From Clostridium sartagoforme (lineage in GTDB: Bacteria; Bacillota; Clostridia; Clostridiales; Clostridiaceae), in the NCBI RefSeq assembly GCF_004794105.1, contig NZ_SRYR01000003.1, positions 1 to 64,000 on the forward strand: 64,000 nucleotides of DNA, given 5' to 3'. Made by a program: the position numbers and the translations under genes. The notes under the pieces are model-generated. The model had not been told where the DNA came from. It worked only from the letters and a program-made list of their open reading frames with translations, and ran no database searches. Each line of letters starts with the position of its first letter. The stretch's first letter is position 1. This document shows positions 33,824 to 42,286 of this stretch, one piece after another.

Positions 33824-35059
33824 ATGCGCCTTTTAGGTTTAGAGTTGAAGCGTGTACTAAAAACTAGATTAACATGGATTTTACTTCTAGGAGCAGTAAT
33901 ATGTTCTGTATTGTTCGCATATATACCGACTACATTTATGTATTATACGGATAATAATGGACAAACATTGGAAGGTGTTAGTGCGATCAGGCGTTACAAG
34001 GAAATTAGAGAAGAAATATCTGGAGAAGTTACACCAGAAAAAATTCAATATGCAATAGAATCAGTGCAGGAAACATTGAGAGAAAATGGGGTAAAAGATA
34101 TTTATGAATTACCTAGTGACGTTTATAAAGAAAAATATTTGCCCTATGCACCATTAATTAAAAGCGTTTTAGAGGTGAATGTGAACCCTGTGACAGGCAT
34201 GGAACCTGAAATTATGGACTTAAATCCAGGGAATGCTAAAGATTTTTATGAAGATTCTTTGGAAAAGTTAATTTCTCTGATGGAGATGGAGCAACCGAAT
34301 TCAGATATGGCACAAAAAGATGCTATAGAAAAATTCAGTAATGTGCCAAAACCATTTTATTATTATTCAGGTATTACAGCAGATGCTATGGACTACCAAC
34401 CCCTTTTATTATTCATTATTATGCTTTGTTGCAGTATCATTGCTGCACCGATATTTTCTTCAGATTATCAGACTGAAGCAGATAGTATTTTACGTTGCAC
34501 AAAATATGGACGTAATCGCCTAGCTGTTACCAAAATTTTATCAGCCTTTTTGATTTCTGGAGTAGCATTTACAATTTGTGCTTTGATATGGATATTAGTA
34601 ACAAATAGTCTTTTTGGATGGGAGAGTTTACAGACATCTATTCAGATGCTCTTTTCAATTAATATATTAGTGCCATGGACTGTAGGTCAAATGCAATGGA
34701 TACTTATTATTGTCAGTGGAATATTACTATCAGCAATGCTTAGTTTTGTATTATTCTTATCATCAATATGTAAAACACAGGTTGCATCTTTAACAGGCAC
34801 ATTAGTTACTTGTATACTTCCAATATTTTTGCCAGCTATATTACCTGGATCAATTGGGAGCTGGGTTCATAGTATTTGGCCATCTGGAGGATTAGCACTT
34901 CAAAATAGTATACTTTATGACTTTGCAGGATTTGATTATTTAAATATTGGATCATTTTCCATATGGGTTCCATATGCGGTAATTATAGTAGCTATAATAC
35001 AGATACCATTATTTTTAAGTTTGACAGTTTATTCTTATAACCATCATAAGTTAGATTAA
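33824..35059 (+). CDS. ABC-2 type transporter permease
   Basis: A 411-residue permease whose ATG abuts the stop of the ATPase gene, with AGGAGG inside the end of that gene. One membrane segment (~14-32), a large external loop (~35-185), then five segments (~190-405: YQPLLLFIIMLCCSIIAAP and later). This one-plus-five layout is common among ABC-2 permeases of antimicrobial or sensory transporters. Fourth and last gene of the module; a terminator follows at 35130. Confidence 0.85.
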   Translation: MRLLGLELKRVLKTRLTWILLLGAVICSVLFAYIPTTFMYYTDNNGQTLEGVSAIRRYKEIREEISGEVTPEKIQYAIESVQETLRENGVKDIYELPSDVYKEKYLPYAPLIKSVLEVNVNPVTGMEPEIMDLNPGNAKDFYEDSLEKLISLMEMEQPNSDMAQKDAIEKFSNVPKPFYYYSGITADAMDYQPLLLFIIMLCCSIIAAPIFSSDYQTEADSILRCTKYGRNRLAVTKILSAFLISGVAFTICALIWILVTNSLFGWESLQTSIQMLFSINILVPWTVGQMQWILIIVSGILLSAMLSFVLFLSSICKTQVASLTGTLVTCILPIFLPAILPGSIGSWVHSIWPSGGLALQNSILYDFAGFDYLNIGSFSIWVPYAVIIVAIIQIPLFLSLTVYSYNHHKLD

Positions 35060-35129
35060 AATATTTATTAATTAAAAAATAATTAGGTTAAAATATTTTA
35101 TATATAATTAAATACTTAAAGATTGAAAA

Positions 35130-35178
35130 AAGAAAGTCAATGAAAAATAAATTGACTTTCTTCTTTAAATTTTTTTAT
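35130..35178 (+). terminator. Intrinsic terminator of the sigma/ABC module
   Basis: AAGAAAGTCAAT (35130-35141) pairs with ATTGACTTTCTT (35151-35162), followed by a T-rich run. Confidence 0.85.
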
Positions 35179-35215
35179 AAATAATATATTAAGGTAAATG
35201 GGAAGGGAATAATTT

Positions 35216-36463
35216 TTATTTATCTTCTTCCTTAACTTTACCAAGAGCAAAGAATCCTATTACAAATAGAACTATAAGGCTTAAAATTCCATTTCTTGTT
35301 TGCCCTGTTGCTTGTGTTATTACTGCAACTAAGAAGGGCCCAATTATTGCTGCAAATTTCCCAAAGATATTATAAAATCCGAAAAATTCATTTGCATTTT
35401 CTTTAGGTACCATTTTGCCAAAGAAAGATCTTGAAATTGCTTGTATTCCACCTTGAGCAGATCCAACAGCCATTGCAAGTATCCAGAAGCCAAGGGCAGT
35501 TGTAATAAAGTATCCATAAATACAAATTATGATATAAGTAATTATTCCTACATAAAGAAGTTTTTTAGCCCCAACTTTTTCTGCAAGTCTTCCATAAATA
35601 ATTGTAAAAGGAAAGGCTACAAATTGTGTTAATAATAATATTATAAGTAATGATACCATTGATATTCCAAGGTCTGTTCCATAGGATGAAGCCATTCCGA
35701 TTATTGTATCAACTCCGTCTATATAGAAGAAGTATGCTATTAGGAAAACAAATATATTCTTATGACTTTTTATAGCTTTTAATGTTTTAAGTAGTCTTTC
35801 AAAGGATTTCTTAATAGGTTCCTTTTCAGGTTCTATATAATAAACTTGATTAACATTTTTCAATATTGGAATAGTAAATACAAGCCACCAAACAGCTGTT
35901 ATTAAGAAGGTTATCTTACAAGCTAGAGGTAGTGAAATAGGTATTATCTCCATTTGAGAAAGTAAAACTACTGCAATAGATATTATAAAAGGTATAGTAC
36001 TTCCTATATATCCAAGAGCAAAACCTGCTGAAGATACCTTGTCCATTCTTTCTTTAGTAGTTACATCTACTAAAAAGGCATCATAAAATATGTTTGTACC
36101 TGAAAATCCAACTAAGGCAAATCCATAACAAATAAGTAGTAGTATAGGATTATTTGATGGAACAAAAGCAAGTAGTGTAGTAGCTAATACTCCAACACTA
36201 AAGAATGTCTTAAAGAATTTTTTCTTATTACCTTTATAATCTGCTATTGTACCTAAAATTGGTGCAAGCATTGATACAACCAATGTAGATAGGGAGATAG
36301 TATAACCCCATAGTGCAGTTGAGTTAGAAGAGGACATTCCTCCAGCCTCAGCTACAGATTTAAAATACATTGGAAGGACTGATGAAGTAATAGTCATTGA
36401 GTAAGCCGAGTTAGCCCAATCATAAAGAGCCCAGCTTAATTCTTGTTTAGTTAAACCTTTCAT
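35216..36463 (-). CDS. MFS transporter, UMF1 (Atg22-like) family
   Basis: A 415-residue permease with twelve hydrophobic segments. The N-terminus ELSWALYDWANSAYSMTI and the later SRSFFGKMVPKENANEFFGF are hallmarks of the UMF1/Atg22-like family. The start at 36463 follows GGGGGAAATT; extending upstream adds residues without a ribosome site. Fungal Atg22 exports vacuolar amino acids; bacterial substrates are unknown. A pair of 33-bp direct repeats lies upstream at 36553-36620. Confidence 0.88.
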   Translation of the reverse strand: MKGLTKQELSWALYDWANSAYSMTITSSVLPMYFKSVAEAGGMSSSNSTALWGYTISLSTLVVSMLAPILGTIADYKGNKKKFFKTFFSVGVLATTLLAFVPSNNPILLLICYGFALVGFSGTNIFYDAFLVDVTTKERMDKVSSAGFALGYIGSTIPFIISIAVVLLSQMEIIPISLPLACKITFLITAVWWLVFTIPILKNVNQVYYIEPEKEPIKKSFERLLKTLKAIKSHKNIFVFLIAYFFYIDGVDTIIGMASSYGTDLGISMVSLLIILLLTQFVAFPFTIIYGRLAEKVGAKKLLYVGIITYIIICIYGYFITTALGFWILAMAVGSAQGGIQAISRSFFGKMVPKENANEFFGFYNIFGKFAAIIGPFLVAVITQATGQTRNGILSLIVLFVIGFFALGKVKEEDK

Positions 36464-36552
36464 AATTTCCCCCTTTTTTACGATTAACAATTAACAATTT
36501 GCAATTATCAATTAATGTGGAAATTCAGCAGGCTGAATTTCTTGTTTTTAGA

Positions 36553-36620
36553 ATTAGTCTTATACATTTATTAACTTTATATTTAAAATTAGTCTTATAT
36601 ATTCATTGACTTTATATTTA
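36553..36620. repeat. Tandem 33-bp direct repeat (35-bp period) upstream of the MFS gene
   Basis: Two copies, 36553-36585 and 36588-36620, each beginning ATTAGTCTTATA and ending ACTTTATATTTA, with few differences. The location before a minus-strand gene suggests a promoter or operator role, but simple duplication is possible. Confidence 0.6.
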
Positions 36621-36669
36621 GATTAAGAATTGTAAAATGACTTATTTACTTTTAGGCAATAAGATAGTT

Positions 36670-36861
36670 TTAAATTGAATTATTATTTTTGCTATCTAAT
36701 TTATTTAAAATAGCATCTACTTTTTTATCTAGCTCGTTATGCTTATTTATAAAATTTCTAATAATTCTTATGAACTTATAAATTAAGAGTATAACGGCTA
36801 TTAATAAAGCAATATTTAAAATAGTAGCAATAATCGTAGCTATACTAATATCAAGTATCAT
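36670..36861 (-). CDS. Small single-span membrane protein with coiled-coil tail
   Basis: A 63-residue protein: one membrane span (residues ~5-30, ATIIATILNIALLIAVILLI), then a charged helix (NKHNELDKKVDAILNKLDS) that reads as a short coiled coil. GGAG lies at good distance before the ATG. It has the same plan as the 52-residue protein at 46468. No family recognised. It lies 206 bp from the MFS start and probably has its own promoter. Confidence 0.65.
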   Translation of the reverse strand: MILDISIATIIATILNIALLIAVILLIYKFIRIIRNFINKHNELDKKVDAILNKLDSKNNNSI

Positions 36862-36973
36862 TTGAATAACTCCTTATCTGATAACGTATTTTGAATTGAT
36901 AGTATAAATAAATTACAATATATTTATACAAATCAGTATTATTTAATTTTCCTAGAATATTTTTATTAGTTGT

Positions 36974-37429
36974 TTAATCAAAATTATTTTTAGGCTTATA
37001 TTTTGAAATTAATTCAATAATATACTCTACGCCGTCACCACTAATTTCCTTATACTTAGAGTCTATATTATATTTGCCACCTAAATTAAAGATAATCTTA
37101 TCATTATCAAACCAAACATCTGAATCTAAATATCCTATTCCTTGTTTAGAGTCACCTATTAAAATGCTAGCATCAGGTAACTTATTAGCGATATCTGGTT
37201 CTTCAATAGAATTTGCATCTATCAAAGAAAATAATATTGCTCTATAGTCATCTTTATCAGAAATAGGATAACTTATTAACCTACCATTGTTACCAGTATA
37301 AGTACCTATATTCATTTTAAAATCAAGTTTTCTATTTTCAGTAAAAAGATAGTAACTAAGGCCAAGCAATAAAAATATTATTACTGACATTATAATTATT
37401 ATAAAACTTGAAGATTTAATCTTTTTCAT
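36974..37429 (-). CDS. Membrane-anchored protein of unknown function
   Basis: A 151-residue protein with an N-terminal hydrophobic anchor (residues ~8-30, with Lys residues before it) and an extracytoplasmic domain. GGGGGAAAT precedes the ATG. No lipobox and no recognised domain. A polar, Asp-rich stretch around SDKDDYRAILFSLIDANS is visible. It lies between two small membrane proteins on the same strand. Confidence 0.7.
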   Translation of the reverse strand: MKKIKSSSFIIIIMSVIIFLLLGLSYYLFTENRKLDFKMNIGTYTGNNGRLISYPISDKDDYRAILFSLIDANSIEEPDIANKLPDASILIGDSKQGIGYLDSDVWFDNDKIIFNLGGKYNIDSKYKEISGDGVEYIIELISKYKPKNNFD

Positions 37430-37457
37430 ATTTCCCCCTTTATACCATTAACAATTA

Positions 37458-37649
37458 TCAGTTTTTTGCATTCTTCAATGACCATGTAATATTTGCAATT
37501 ATTAAGCCCAATATTAGACCAAAACCTGTGCCACTTATTGAGAAGAAGGTGTTATGTCTCATAAATATTGAAAAAATAACACCAACTAGGGAACCAATTA
37601 TCATTCCAGTAACAAGGTATTTAGCAAGAATATCATCTTTATTATTCAA
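37458..37649 (-). CDS. Small two-span membrane protein
   Basis: A 63-residue protein read from TTG 37649, which follows GGAGGG by five bases; an upstream ATG in the same frame would read through the ribosome site and gives an unlikely N-terminus. Two Gly-rich hydrophobic segments (~12-30 and ~38-56). Unknown function. A 28-bp gap separates it from the next minus-strand gene, so they may share a message. Confidence 0.65.
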   Translation of the reverse strand: MNNKDDILAKYLVTGMIIGSLVGVIFSIFMRHNTFFSISGTGFGLILGLIIANITWSLKNAKN

Positions 37650-37672
37650 TTGAATCCCTCCTGTAGGAGGCT

Positions 37673-37746
37673 GCCGCACAAACAGCCTGAATTAAGAATT
37701 AAAAATGAATAATTATTCTTAATTTTTCATTGTGCGATAGCACCTT
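37673..37746. repeat. Intergenic inverted repeat
   Basis: CGCACAA and TTGTGCG flank a palindrome made of ATTAAGAATTAAAAATGA and its near complement. Similar AATTAATAATTAACAATG tracts with GCGCACAA occur at 44052-44095. It follows the phosphodiesterase gene on the minus strand and may act in termination. Confidence 0.4.
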
Positions 37747-37769
37747 TTGCATTTATATAAAGTACATTA

Positions 37770-39086
37770 TTATAAGTCTAGAATTCTATCTTCAGAAACT
37801 CCATCTACATTTCCAAGGTTAAGATCTAATAGTTTTGCAAGAGTAGGACCATGATTTATTAGTTTACCACCATCGATCTCAATTCCTTTTTTAATTCCAC
37901 GGCCATATGCCATAAAGAAGGTATTGTAATTTTCCTTATTTGGATGATATCCATGGGTAGCTTTAGTCCTATGAGATACATTTCCAACTTCATTTTCGGG
38001 AACTTTTTCTACAAAGTCTCCTAAGGCTTCATCTATAAAGTAATAACCAAGAGAACCTTCTACCATAAAGCTACAATTAGGATCTGATCCTTCTTTTTCT
38101 GCTTCTTCACAGTTTAAAATAAATTCTATAGGTGAATCTTTAGATTTTAAAACATTATTTAATATTTCAGTAACCTTCTTATATGTTTCAGTATCATTTT
38201 TATCCTTTAAGTAGACATAAGAAGATCCATCACAAGTTTTTGCAACTGCTTTATAATTAGTGATTTTACCTTTTGAATCTACTGATAAAAGATTATTTTC
38301 TCTAAATAGTGAATTTAATCTAATCATATAACCACCATCTAAGGCACTGTGATCTCCAAGGGTAACAATAGTACTTTCTTCAAAGATATTTGCTTCCTTT
38401 AAAGTTTCTATTATTTCACCAAGTCTTTCATTATGTCTTATTAAAGCATCATTAGCTTCCTTGCTATCATATCCATGATAATGTCTATTAGTATCAACAT
38501 CAGTATAATGAATAAGTAATAAATTAGGCTTATACTTAGAAATAGTATATTTAGCTGACTCATGAACAAAGTTATCAAGCTCAGGTTGAGCCAAGCCTTT
38601 TCTTAAGTAGCCAAACCTTTTATTTAAATCTAGTTGATAAGAAACACTACCTGACATTGCAGACATAACTAATTGATTTTGCCAAGGCTTTGGAGCAAAG
38701 ATTTCAGTTAAGTTATATTTTATCTTACTTCTTCCAGAAACTGGCCAAAGTAGAGAAGCTGTAGTTAAGCCTTTTTCTACTGCTAAATCATAGAGAGTTT
38801 TACCTTTAATATATTTTCTGTACCAATACCAATCTGGATTAAGGTCAGAAAATTTATTTAAAGTGTTGTTAATTATTCCATGATTTTTAGGATATAATCC
38901 AGTCATTATAGTTGCATGAGCTGGATATGTTAAGGTAGGATAAACGCTCTTAACATTAGTGATTAAGCTACCATTATCTATTAGATATTTAAAATTACTT
39001 AAATTCTTTAATTTTGAAACATCCTCTGAAGACACAGCATCAAAGGAAATAATTATTAAATGTTTAGTTTTCAAATCTTTCGCCAT
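37770..39086 (-). CDS. Alkaline phosphatase superfamily phosphodiesterase (NPP-like)
   Basis: A 438-residue protein of the type I phosphodiesterase/nucleotide pyrophosphatase group. Metal-site motifs: IISFDAVSSED with Asp, SVYPTLTYPAHATIMTG with the Thr nucleophile near the N-terminus, HYTDVDTNRHYHG, LGDHSALDGG, and ATHGYHP. No signal peptide is visible, so it is probably cytoplasmic. It hydrolyses phosphodiesters or pyrophosphates; substrate unknown. The ATG at 39086 has only AAGG touching it, and S-element copy 3 begins four bases upstream, so the original leader seems to have been replaced or displaced. Confidence 0.85.
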   Translation of the reverse strand: MAKDLKTKHLIIISFDAVSSEDVSKLKNLSNFKYLIDNGSLITNVKSVYPTLTYPAHATIMTGLYPKNHGIINNTLNKFSDLNPDWYWYRKYIKGKTLYDLAVEKGLTTASLLWPVSGRSKIKYNLTEIFAPKPWQNQLVMSAMSGSVSYQLDLNKRFGYLRKGLAQPELDNFVHESAKYTISKYKPNLLLIHYTDVDTNRHYHGYDSKEANDALIRHNERLGEIIETLKEANIFEESTIVTLGDHSALDGGYMIRLNSLFRENNLLSVDSKGKITNYKAVAKTCDGSSYVYLKDKNDTETYKKVTEILNNVLKSKDSPIEFILNCEEAEKEGSDPNCSFMVEGSLGYYFIDEALGDFVEKVPENEVGNVSHRTKATHGYHPNKENYNTFFMAYGRGIKKGIEIDGGKLINHGPTLAKLLDLNLGNVDGVSEDRILDL

Positions 39087-39090
39087 CCTT

Positions 39091-39238
39091 ATAAAGTGAT
39101 TCTTAGCTTCAGGTGGAGTTTTCTTAACAGGAATACCTTAATCCATCTGAAGGCTAGAAGAACTAATCCAGGCGCGTAGCAGTGCTTAGCTCCCACTTAT
39201 AGAGGGGGGAGTGTTAGCAATGGTAGCGATCGGATAAA
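39091..39238 (+). ncRNA. Repeated structured RNA-like element, family S copy 3 (internally deleted)
   Basis: Keeps the family start ATAAAGTGATTCTTAGCTTC, the GGTGGAG strand, the complementary ATCCATCTGAAGG, the hairpin after it and the end GGTAGCGATCGGATAAA, but lacks about 50 nt in the middle (the two internal hairpins). It lies head to head with the phosphodiesterase gene, four bases from its start codon. No plus-strand gene follows for over 700 bp, which argues against a cis riboswitch here. Confidence 0.55.
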
Positions 39239-39323
39239 AATTGGTCCATATGTTAATTATACCTAATTATTAAATGAAATAGAATATCAGTTATGTAATA
39301 ATAATGTTAAAATAAGTTAATTA

Positions 39324-39545
39324 TTTTAAAATGTGAATATAGCATAATGATATGTATTAACTTTCCGATTTTTAAATAATTTCGAATACAATTCTAAATT
39401 TAAGCTACCTAAGCTGGCTAAATTTTTATAACTCGCTTTGCTCAAATAATAAAAATTCTTAACGCCATCTTAGCTATCTTAAATAAGAATTGTAGTTTCT
39501 CATTATAATAAAATCTCCAATTTAATACATATCATTAATGTTAAA
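39324..39545. repeat. Long imperfect palindrome, family B copy 2
   Basis: The arm at 39343-39360 (CATAATGATATGTATTAA) pairs with 39521-39540, 39387-39421 pairs with 39460-39493, and ATTTTTAT pairs with ATAAAAAT near the centre, where ACTCGC (39431-39436) also appears as in copy 1. Left end TTTTAAAATGTGAATATA matches copy 1 at 17 of 18 bases. The arms of the two copies differ, yet each is self-complementary. Confidence 0.7.
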
Positions 39546-39622
39546 AAATTCCTTGAATAATTTTAAATTGGGGGTGTAGGCCTGCTAAAGGAAAAAATTC
39601 AGAGAAGCTGAATTTCAATAAA
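39541..39622 (-). repeat. Truncated family A element joined to palindrome B2
   Basis: Read on the minus strand, the sequence has the first hairpin, the CCTTTAGCAGG box and the start of the long stem (AATTATTCAAGGAATTTTTT), then passes straight into the B palindrome. The loop core and right arm are missing. Confidence 0.6.
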
Positions 39623-39732
39623 ATCTAATGTTACACTCTGAATATATTAAGTAGCTAGAACTTCTTTTTCAATGGTTTCGCTTTTGAGGTGCAAAACTTA
39701 AAATCACATCAAATTTCACATTAAAATTCATA

Positions 39733-39776
39733 CAACTCTAAAGTGCCATAAAAGCTAGCTTTAGAGTTGTTTTTTA
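39733..39776 (+). terminator. Strong hairpin terminator inside the cassette's left end
   Basis: CAACTCTAAAG (39733-39743) pairs with CTTTAGAGTTG (39759-39769), followed by TTTTTTAT. No plus-strand gene precedes it, so it may shield the cassette from outside transcription. Confidence 0.8.
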
Positions 39777-39907
39777 TAAAAAACACATACAAATTCACAA
39801 GTAAATTCACATCGTTAATAATTTTATTAACTGTGCGGATTTTAATGTGATTTTTAAAGTGAAAAAGTAAGTTTACTAAAGAGTAAATGGAATATATTTG
39901 AAGGTGA

Positions 39908-39916
39908 TGTTATAAT
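39908..39916 (+). promoter_or_regulatory. Extended -10 promoter of the cassette gene
   Basis: TGTTATAAT is an extended -10 box 62 bp before the start codon at 39978; no good -35 is seen. Confidence 0.45.
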
Positions 39917-39977
39917 ACTGTTAAATAAATATTTTGCAATAGTATTATATTACGTGTTAAACGAAAGGAGGCATATT

Positions 39978-40541
39978 ATGAGAAAATACTGGCTCACATT
40001 AATGGTAGTTATTTTTCTTTTTATTTCGATAGGAATCAATGTAAACTACATTTCGAAACAAAATGATAGAAAGACTGATTTTCTTGCACGAATTTATGGT
40101 GGACTGCAAAATATTACTATATTACTTGACCCTGAAACAAAATACGAAAACATAGAATCGATAAAAAATGCTAAATCAGAGATAGAAAGGCTTTGCGATG
40201 TAACTTTTTACTACCATAACTATGTTGATGATAATTTGTATTGGGATAAAATGGGTTTTAACCAGTTAGTCTTTACGCTCTCTTCTAAATCGGGGAATTT
40301 AGATGGCTTGAACATTAGTGGAATTTTAGAAGATGGTATTATTTCAGATGCTGAAAAGAATTATCTCAAAGCTCTATATAACGATTTTAATTCATTAATC
40401 AATGAGATGAAGGAAAAAAATTCAACTCAAGTTGATTTGAGTAGTTCAATCGAGGAAATCAATAAATATTTTAATACATTTTTTTCTAAATGGAATACAA
40501 GGAGTGCAGATACGCCGTTTAAAATGTTGACTAACCAATAA
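39978..40541 (+). CDS. Membrane-anchored protein carried by the cassette, unknown function
   Basis: A 187-residue protein: N-terminal signal anchor (residues ~5-24, LTLMVVIFLFISIGINVNY) and an extracytoplasmic helical domain. AAAGGAGG precedes ATG 39978; a GTG at 39954 in the same frame is upstream of that site. No family is recognised. CTG, TCG and CGA codons are a little more frequent than in neighbours. It is the only gene between the inverted-repeat ends, so it is the cargo. Confidence 0.7.
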   Translation: MRKYWLTLMVVIFLFISIGINVNYISKQNDRKTDFLARIYGGLQNITILLDPETKYENIESIKNAKSEIERLCDVTFYYHNYVDDNLYWDKMGFNQLVFTLSSKSGNLDGLNISGILEDGIISDAEKNYLKALYNDFNSLINEMKEKNSTQVDLSSSIEEINKYFNTFFSKWNTRSADTPFKMLTNQ

Positions 40542-40590
40542 GCATATTCACAAGTTTTTTTATTCGCAATCTTAAATTAATACGAACTAA

Positions 40591-40626
40591 AAAGGTCGGG
40601 CGTATGCTCGACCTTTCTTTTTGTGG
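40591..40626 (+). terminator. Intrinsic terminator of the cassette gene
   Basis: AAAGGTCG (40591-40598) pairs with CGACCTTT (40609-40616), then CTTTTTG. The rest of 40542-40940 holds the cassette's right end and AT-rich sequence without features. Confidence 0.8.
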
Positions 40627-40940
40627 TTTTGCTGTGATTTATATTGTGAAAGTGCCTGTGATTTTTATTGTGAAAAACTTTTTGCACCTCAAAACAGAAC
40701 ACGGTGACTTCTTTTTGTAGCCGTTTATTTTATGGAACATATTATATTTATATTTGCCGTTATATTCAAATGTTAAAACATATACTGTAATATACTATCT
40801 AAAGTAAAATTTCAGTGGATAAAGGATTACTTAGATTTGATAATGAATAGGCAGAGTAGTAAGAGACTTTATAAGTTATTAAATGTAGCTAGATTAGTAG
40901 AGAAACAATAAGATTTGTAGAAATATTAGAGCGGGGTGGT

Positions 40941-41528
40941 ATGAAAATGAGTAGGGATAATTGTAACCCCTTTGCTGGTGGAGAAGTACCTCCTTGCAGT
41001 GAGTTTTTAGGTAATAGCAATCCAATAATTAAAGATGGAGAATTAATTTTTGCGAATGATAATAGATTATTTTTCTTTATAAGCACAAATTCAGCAATTA
41101 ATAATACAAATAATAACTGTTCATTTGGAAATTCCAATGTTGAAACAAACCTCCAAATTAGTTTGGCTACATATTTAATAGGGGTATATATTAATGAAGT
41201 AGAACTTGGAAATATTCAGCATTCATCTAAAAATACTATTCACAATGATGAGGCAGCTAACAACTTTATTAATGAAACCCTTAAAAATATGCCTAAAGTA
41301 ACAGTTGATTATACGCCATCTTTAAATATGGTTATATCTAACCATAATGCTATTCTTCCACTTTATACAAATACAATAAATATTTCTCCATTGAATTACT
41401 ATATATTGTTTATATTAAATAGGTTAGAACAGGATCCAGGATTATTCTTTGGGAATAACGCTTATGTAAGTGATGACCCAATTAATTTTAGTTTGGCATC
41501 TTTAGCCTTAAGATTTCCATTGGAATAA
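40941..41528 (+). CDS. Hypothetical protein
   Basis: A 195-residue protein, Asn-rich, with no membrane span or signal peptide. GGGGTGG lies just before; ATG 40941 and ATG 40947 are both possible, the second better spaced. No family is recognised. The N-terminus NCNPFAGGEVPPCSEFLG and hydrophobic C-terminal stretch LNYYILFILNRLEQDPGLFF are the main marks. It stands alone between the cassette and the two-component system. Confidence 0.65.
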   Translation: MKMSRDNCNPFAGGEVPPCSEFLGNSNPIIKDGELIFANDNRLFFFISTNSAINNTNNNCSFGNSNVETNLQISLATYLIGVYINEVELGNIQHSSKNTIHNDEAANNFINETLKNMPKVTVDYTPSLNMVISNHNAILPLYTNTINISPLNYYILFILNRLEQDPGLFFGNNAYVSDDPINFSLASLALRFPLE

Positions 41529-41611
41529 AATAAGGATCTAAAAATAATTAATTTTAGTAATAATATGGTATATTGGTTTTAAGAATACTAATGAAGATTT
41601 ATGGAGGAATA

Positions 41612-42286
41612 ATGTCAAAAATATTAATAGTAGAAGATGAAAAGCAAATTAGCAAGGTCATGAAATTATATTTAGAAAAGGAAGGATATAATATAGAACT
41701 AGCTAGTGACGGCAAGATAGCAGAAGAATTAATAGAAAATAATATATATGACTTAGTAATCCTTGATATAATGATGCCTTACAAGGATGGATGGTATCTT
41801 TTAAAGAAGGTAAAGTCTTTAAATAAGATGACTCAGGTAATTATAACTAGTGCTAGAGGAGAAGAGGAAGATAGGATTTTTGGACTTGAACTTGGAGCAG
41901 ATGATTATATGGTAAAGCCTATTAGTATGAGGGAGCTTGTACTAAGAGTTTCTTTAAGATTGAAAAGTACACTAAAAGAAACTGAAAGTGAAATTAATAT
42001 AGGAAAGTTAAATATTGATGAGAATAATAGAAGAGTATTCGAAAAAGGTGAGGAAGTAATATTAACACCTAAGGAATATGAACTTATGATATTTTTTGTT
42101 AAGAATAAGAATAGAGTTTTCTCAAGGGAAGATTTGATTTTAAAAGTATGGGGATATGACTTCTTTGGAGATACAAGAACTGTTGATACTCATATAAAGA
42201 AACTTAGAGAAAAGATAGAAGTTTTTAAGGATAATTTAAAAACTATATGGAGGGTAGGCTATAGCCTTACAGTTGAAGATGAATAA
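41612..42286 (+). CDS. OmpR-family response regulator
   Basis: A 224-residue regulator: receiver domain (1-~115) with acidic pocket Glu8/Asp9, phospho-acceptor Asp52 in LVILDIMMP and a conserved Lys in DYMVKPISM, then a winged-helix DNA-binding domain (~125-224; YELMIFFVKNKNRVFSREDL and VDTHIKKLREKI). ATG 41612 has GGAGG before it; the longer frame upstream lacks one. The kinase gene starts before its stop codon, so translation is coupled. Confidence 0.96.
   Translation: MSKILIVEDEKQISKVMKLYLEKEGYNIELASDGKIAEELIENNIYDLVILDIMMPYKDGWYLLKKVKSLNKMTQVIITSARGEEEDRIFGLELGADDYMVKPISMRELVLRVSLRLKSTLKETESEINIGKLNIDENNRRVFEKGEEVILTPKEYELMIFFVKNKNRVFSREDLILKVWGYDFFGDTRTVDTHIKKLREKIEVFKDNLKTIWRVGYSLTVEDE

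Larger units (their letters stand above)
39670..40706. mobile_element. Candidate 1.04-kb non-autonomous cassette
   Basis: Ends carry the inverted repeat TTTTGAGGTGCAAAA (39682-39696) and its exact complement (40680-40694), each 12 bases inside ends that read CAATGG on one side and the complement of ACGGTG on the other. The 10-bp direct repeat ACTTCTTTTT lies just outside at 39660-39669 and 40707-40716, like a target duplication. Both ends have spaced TGTGATTT/TGTGAAA boxes or their complements (right: 40633, 40646, 40657, 40670). It carries one gene (39978-40541) with terminators on both sides and no transposase. Confidence 0.5.
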
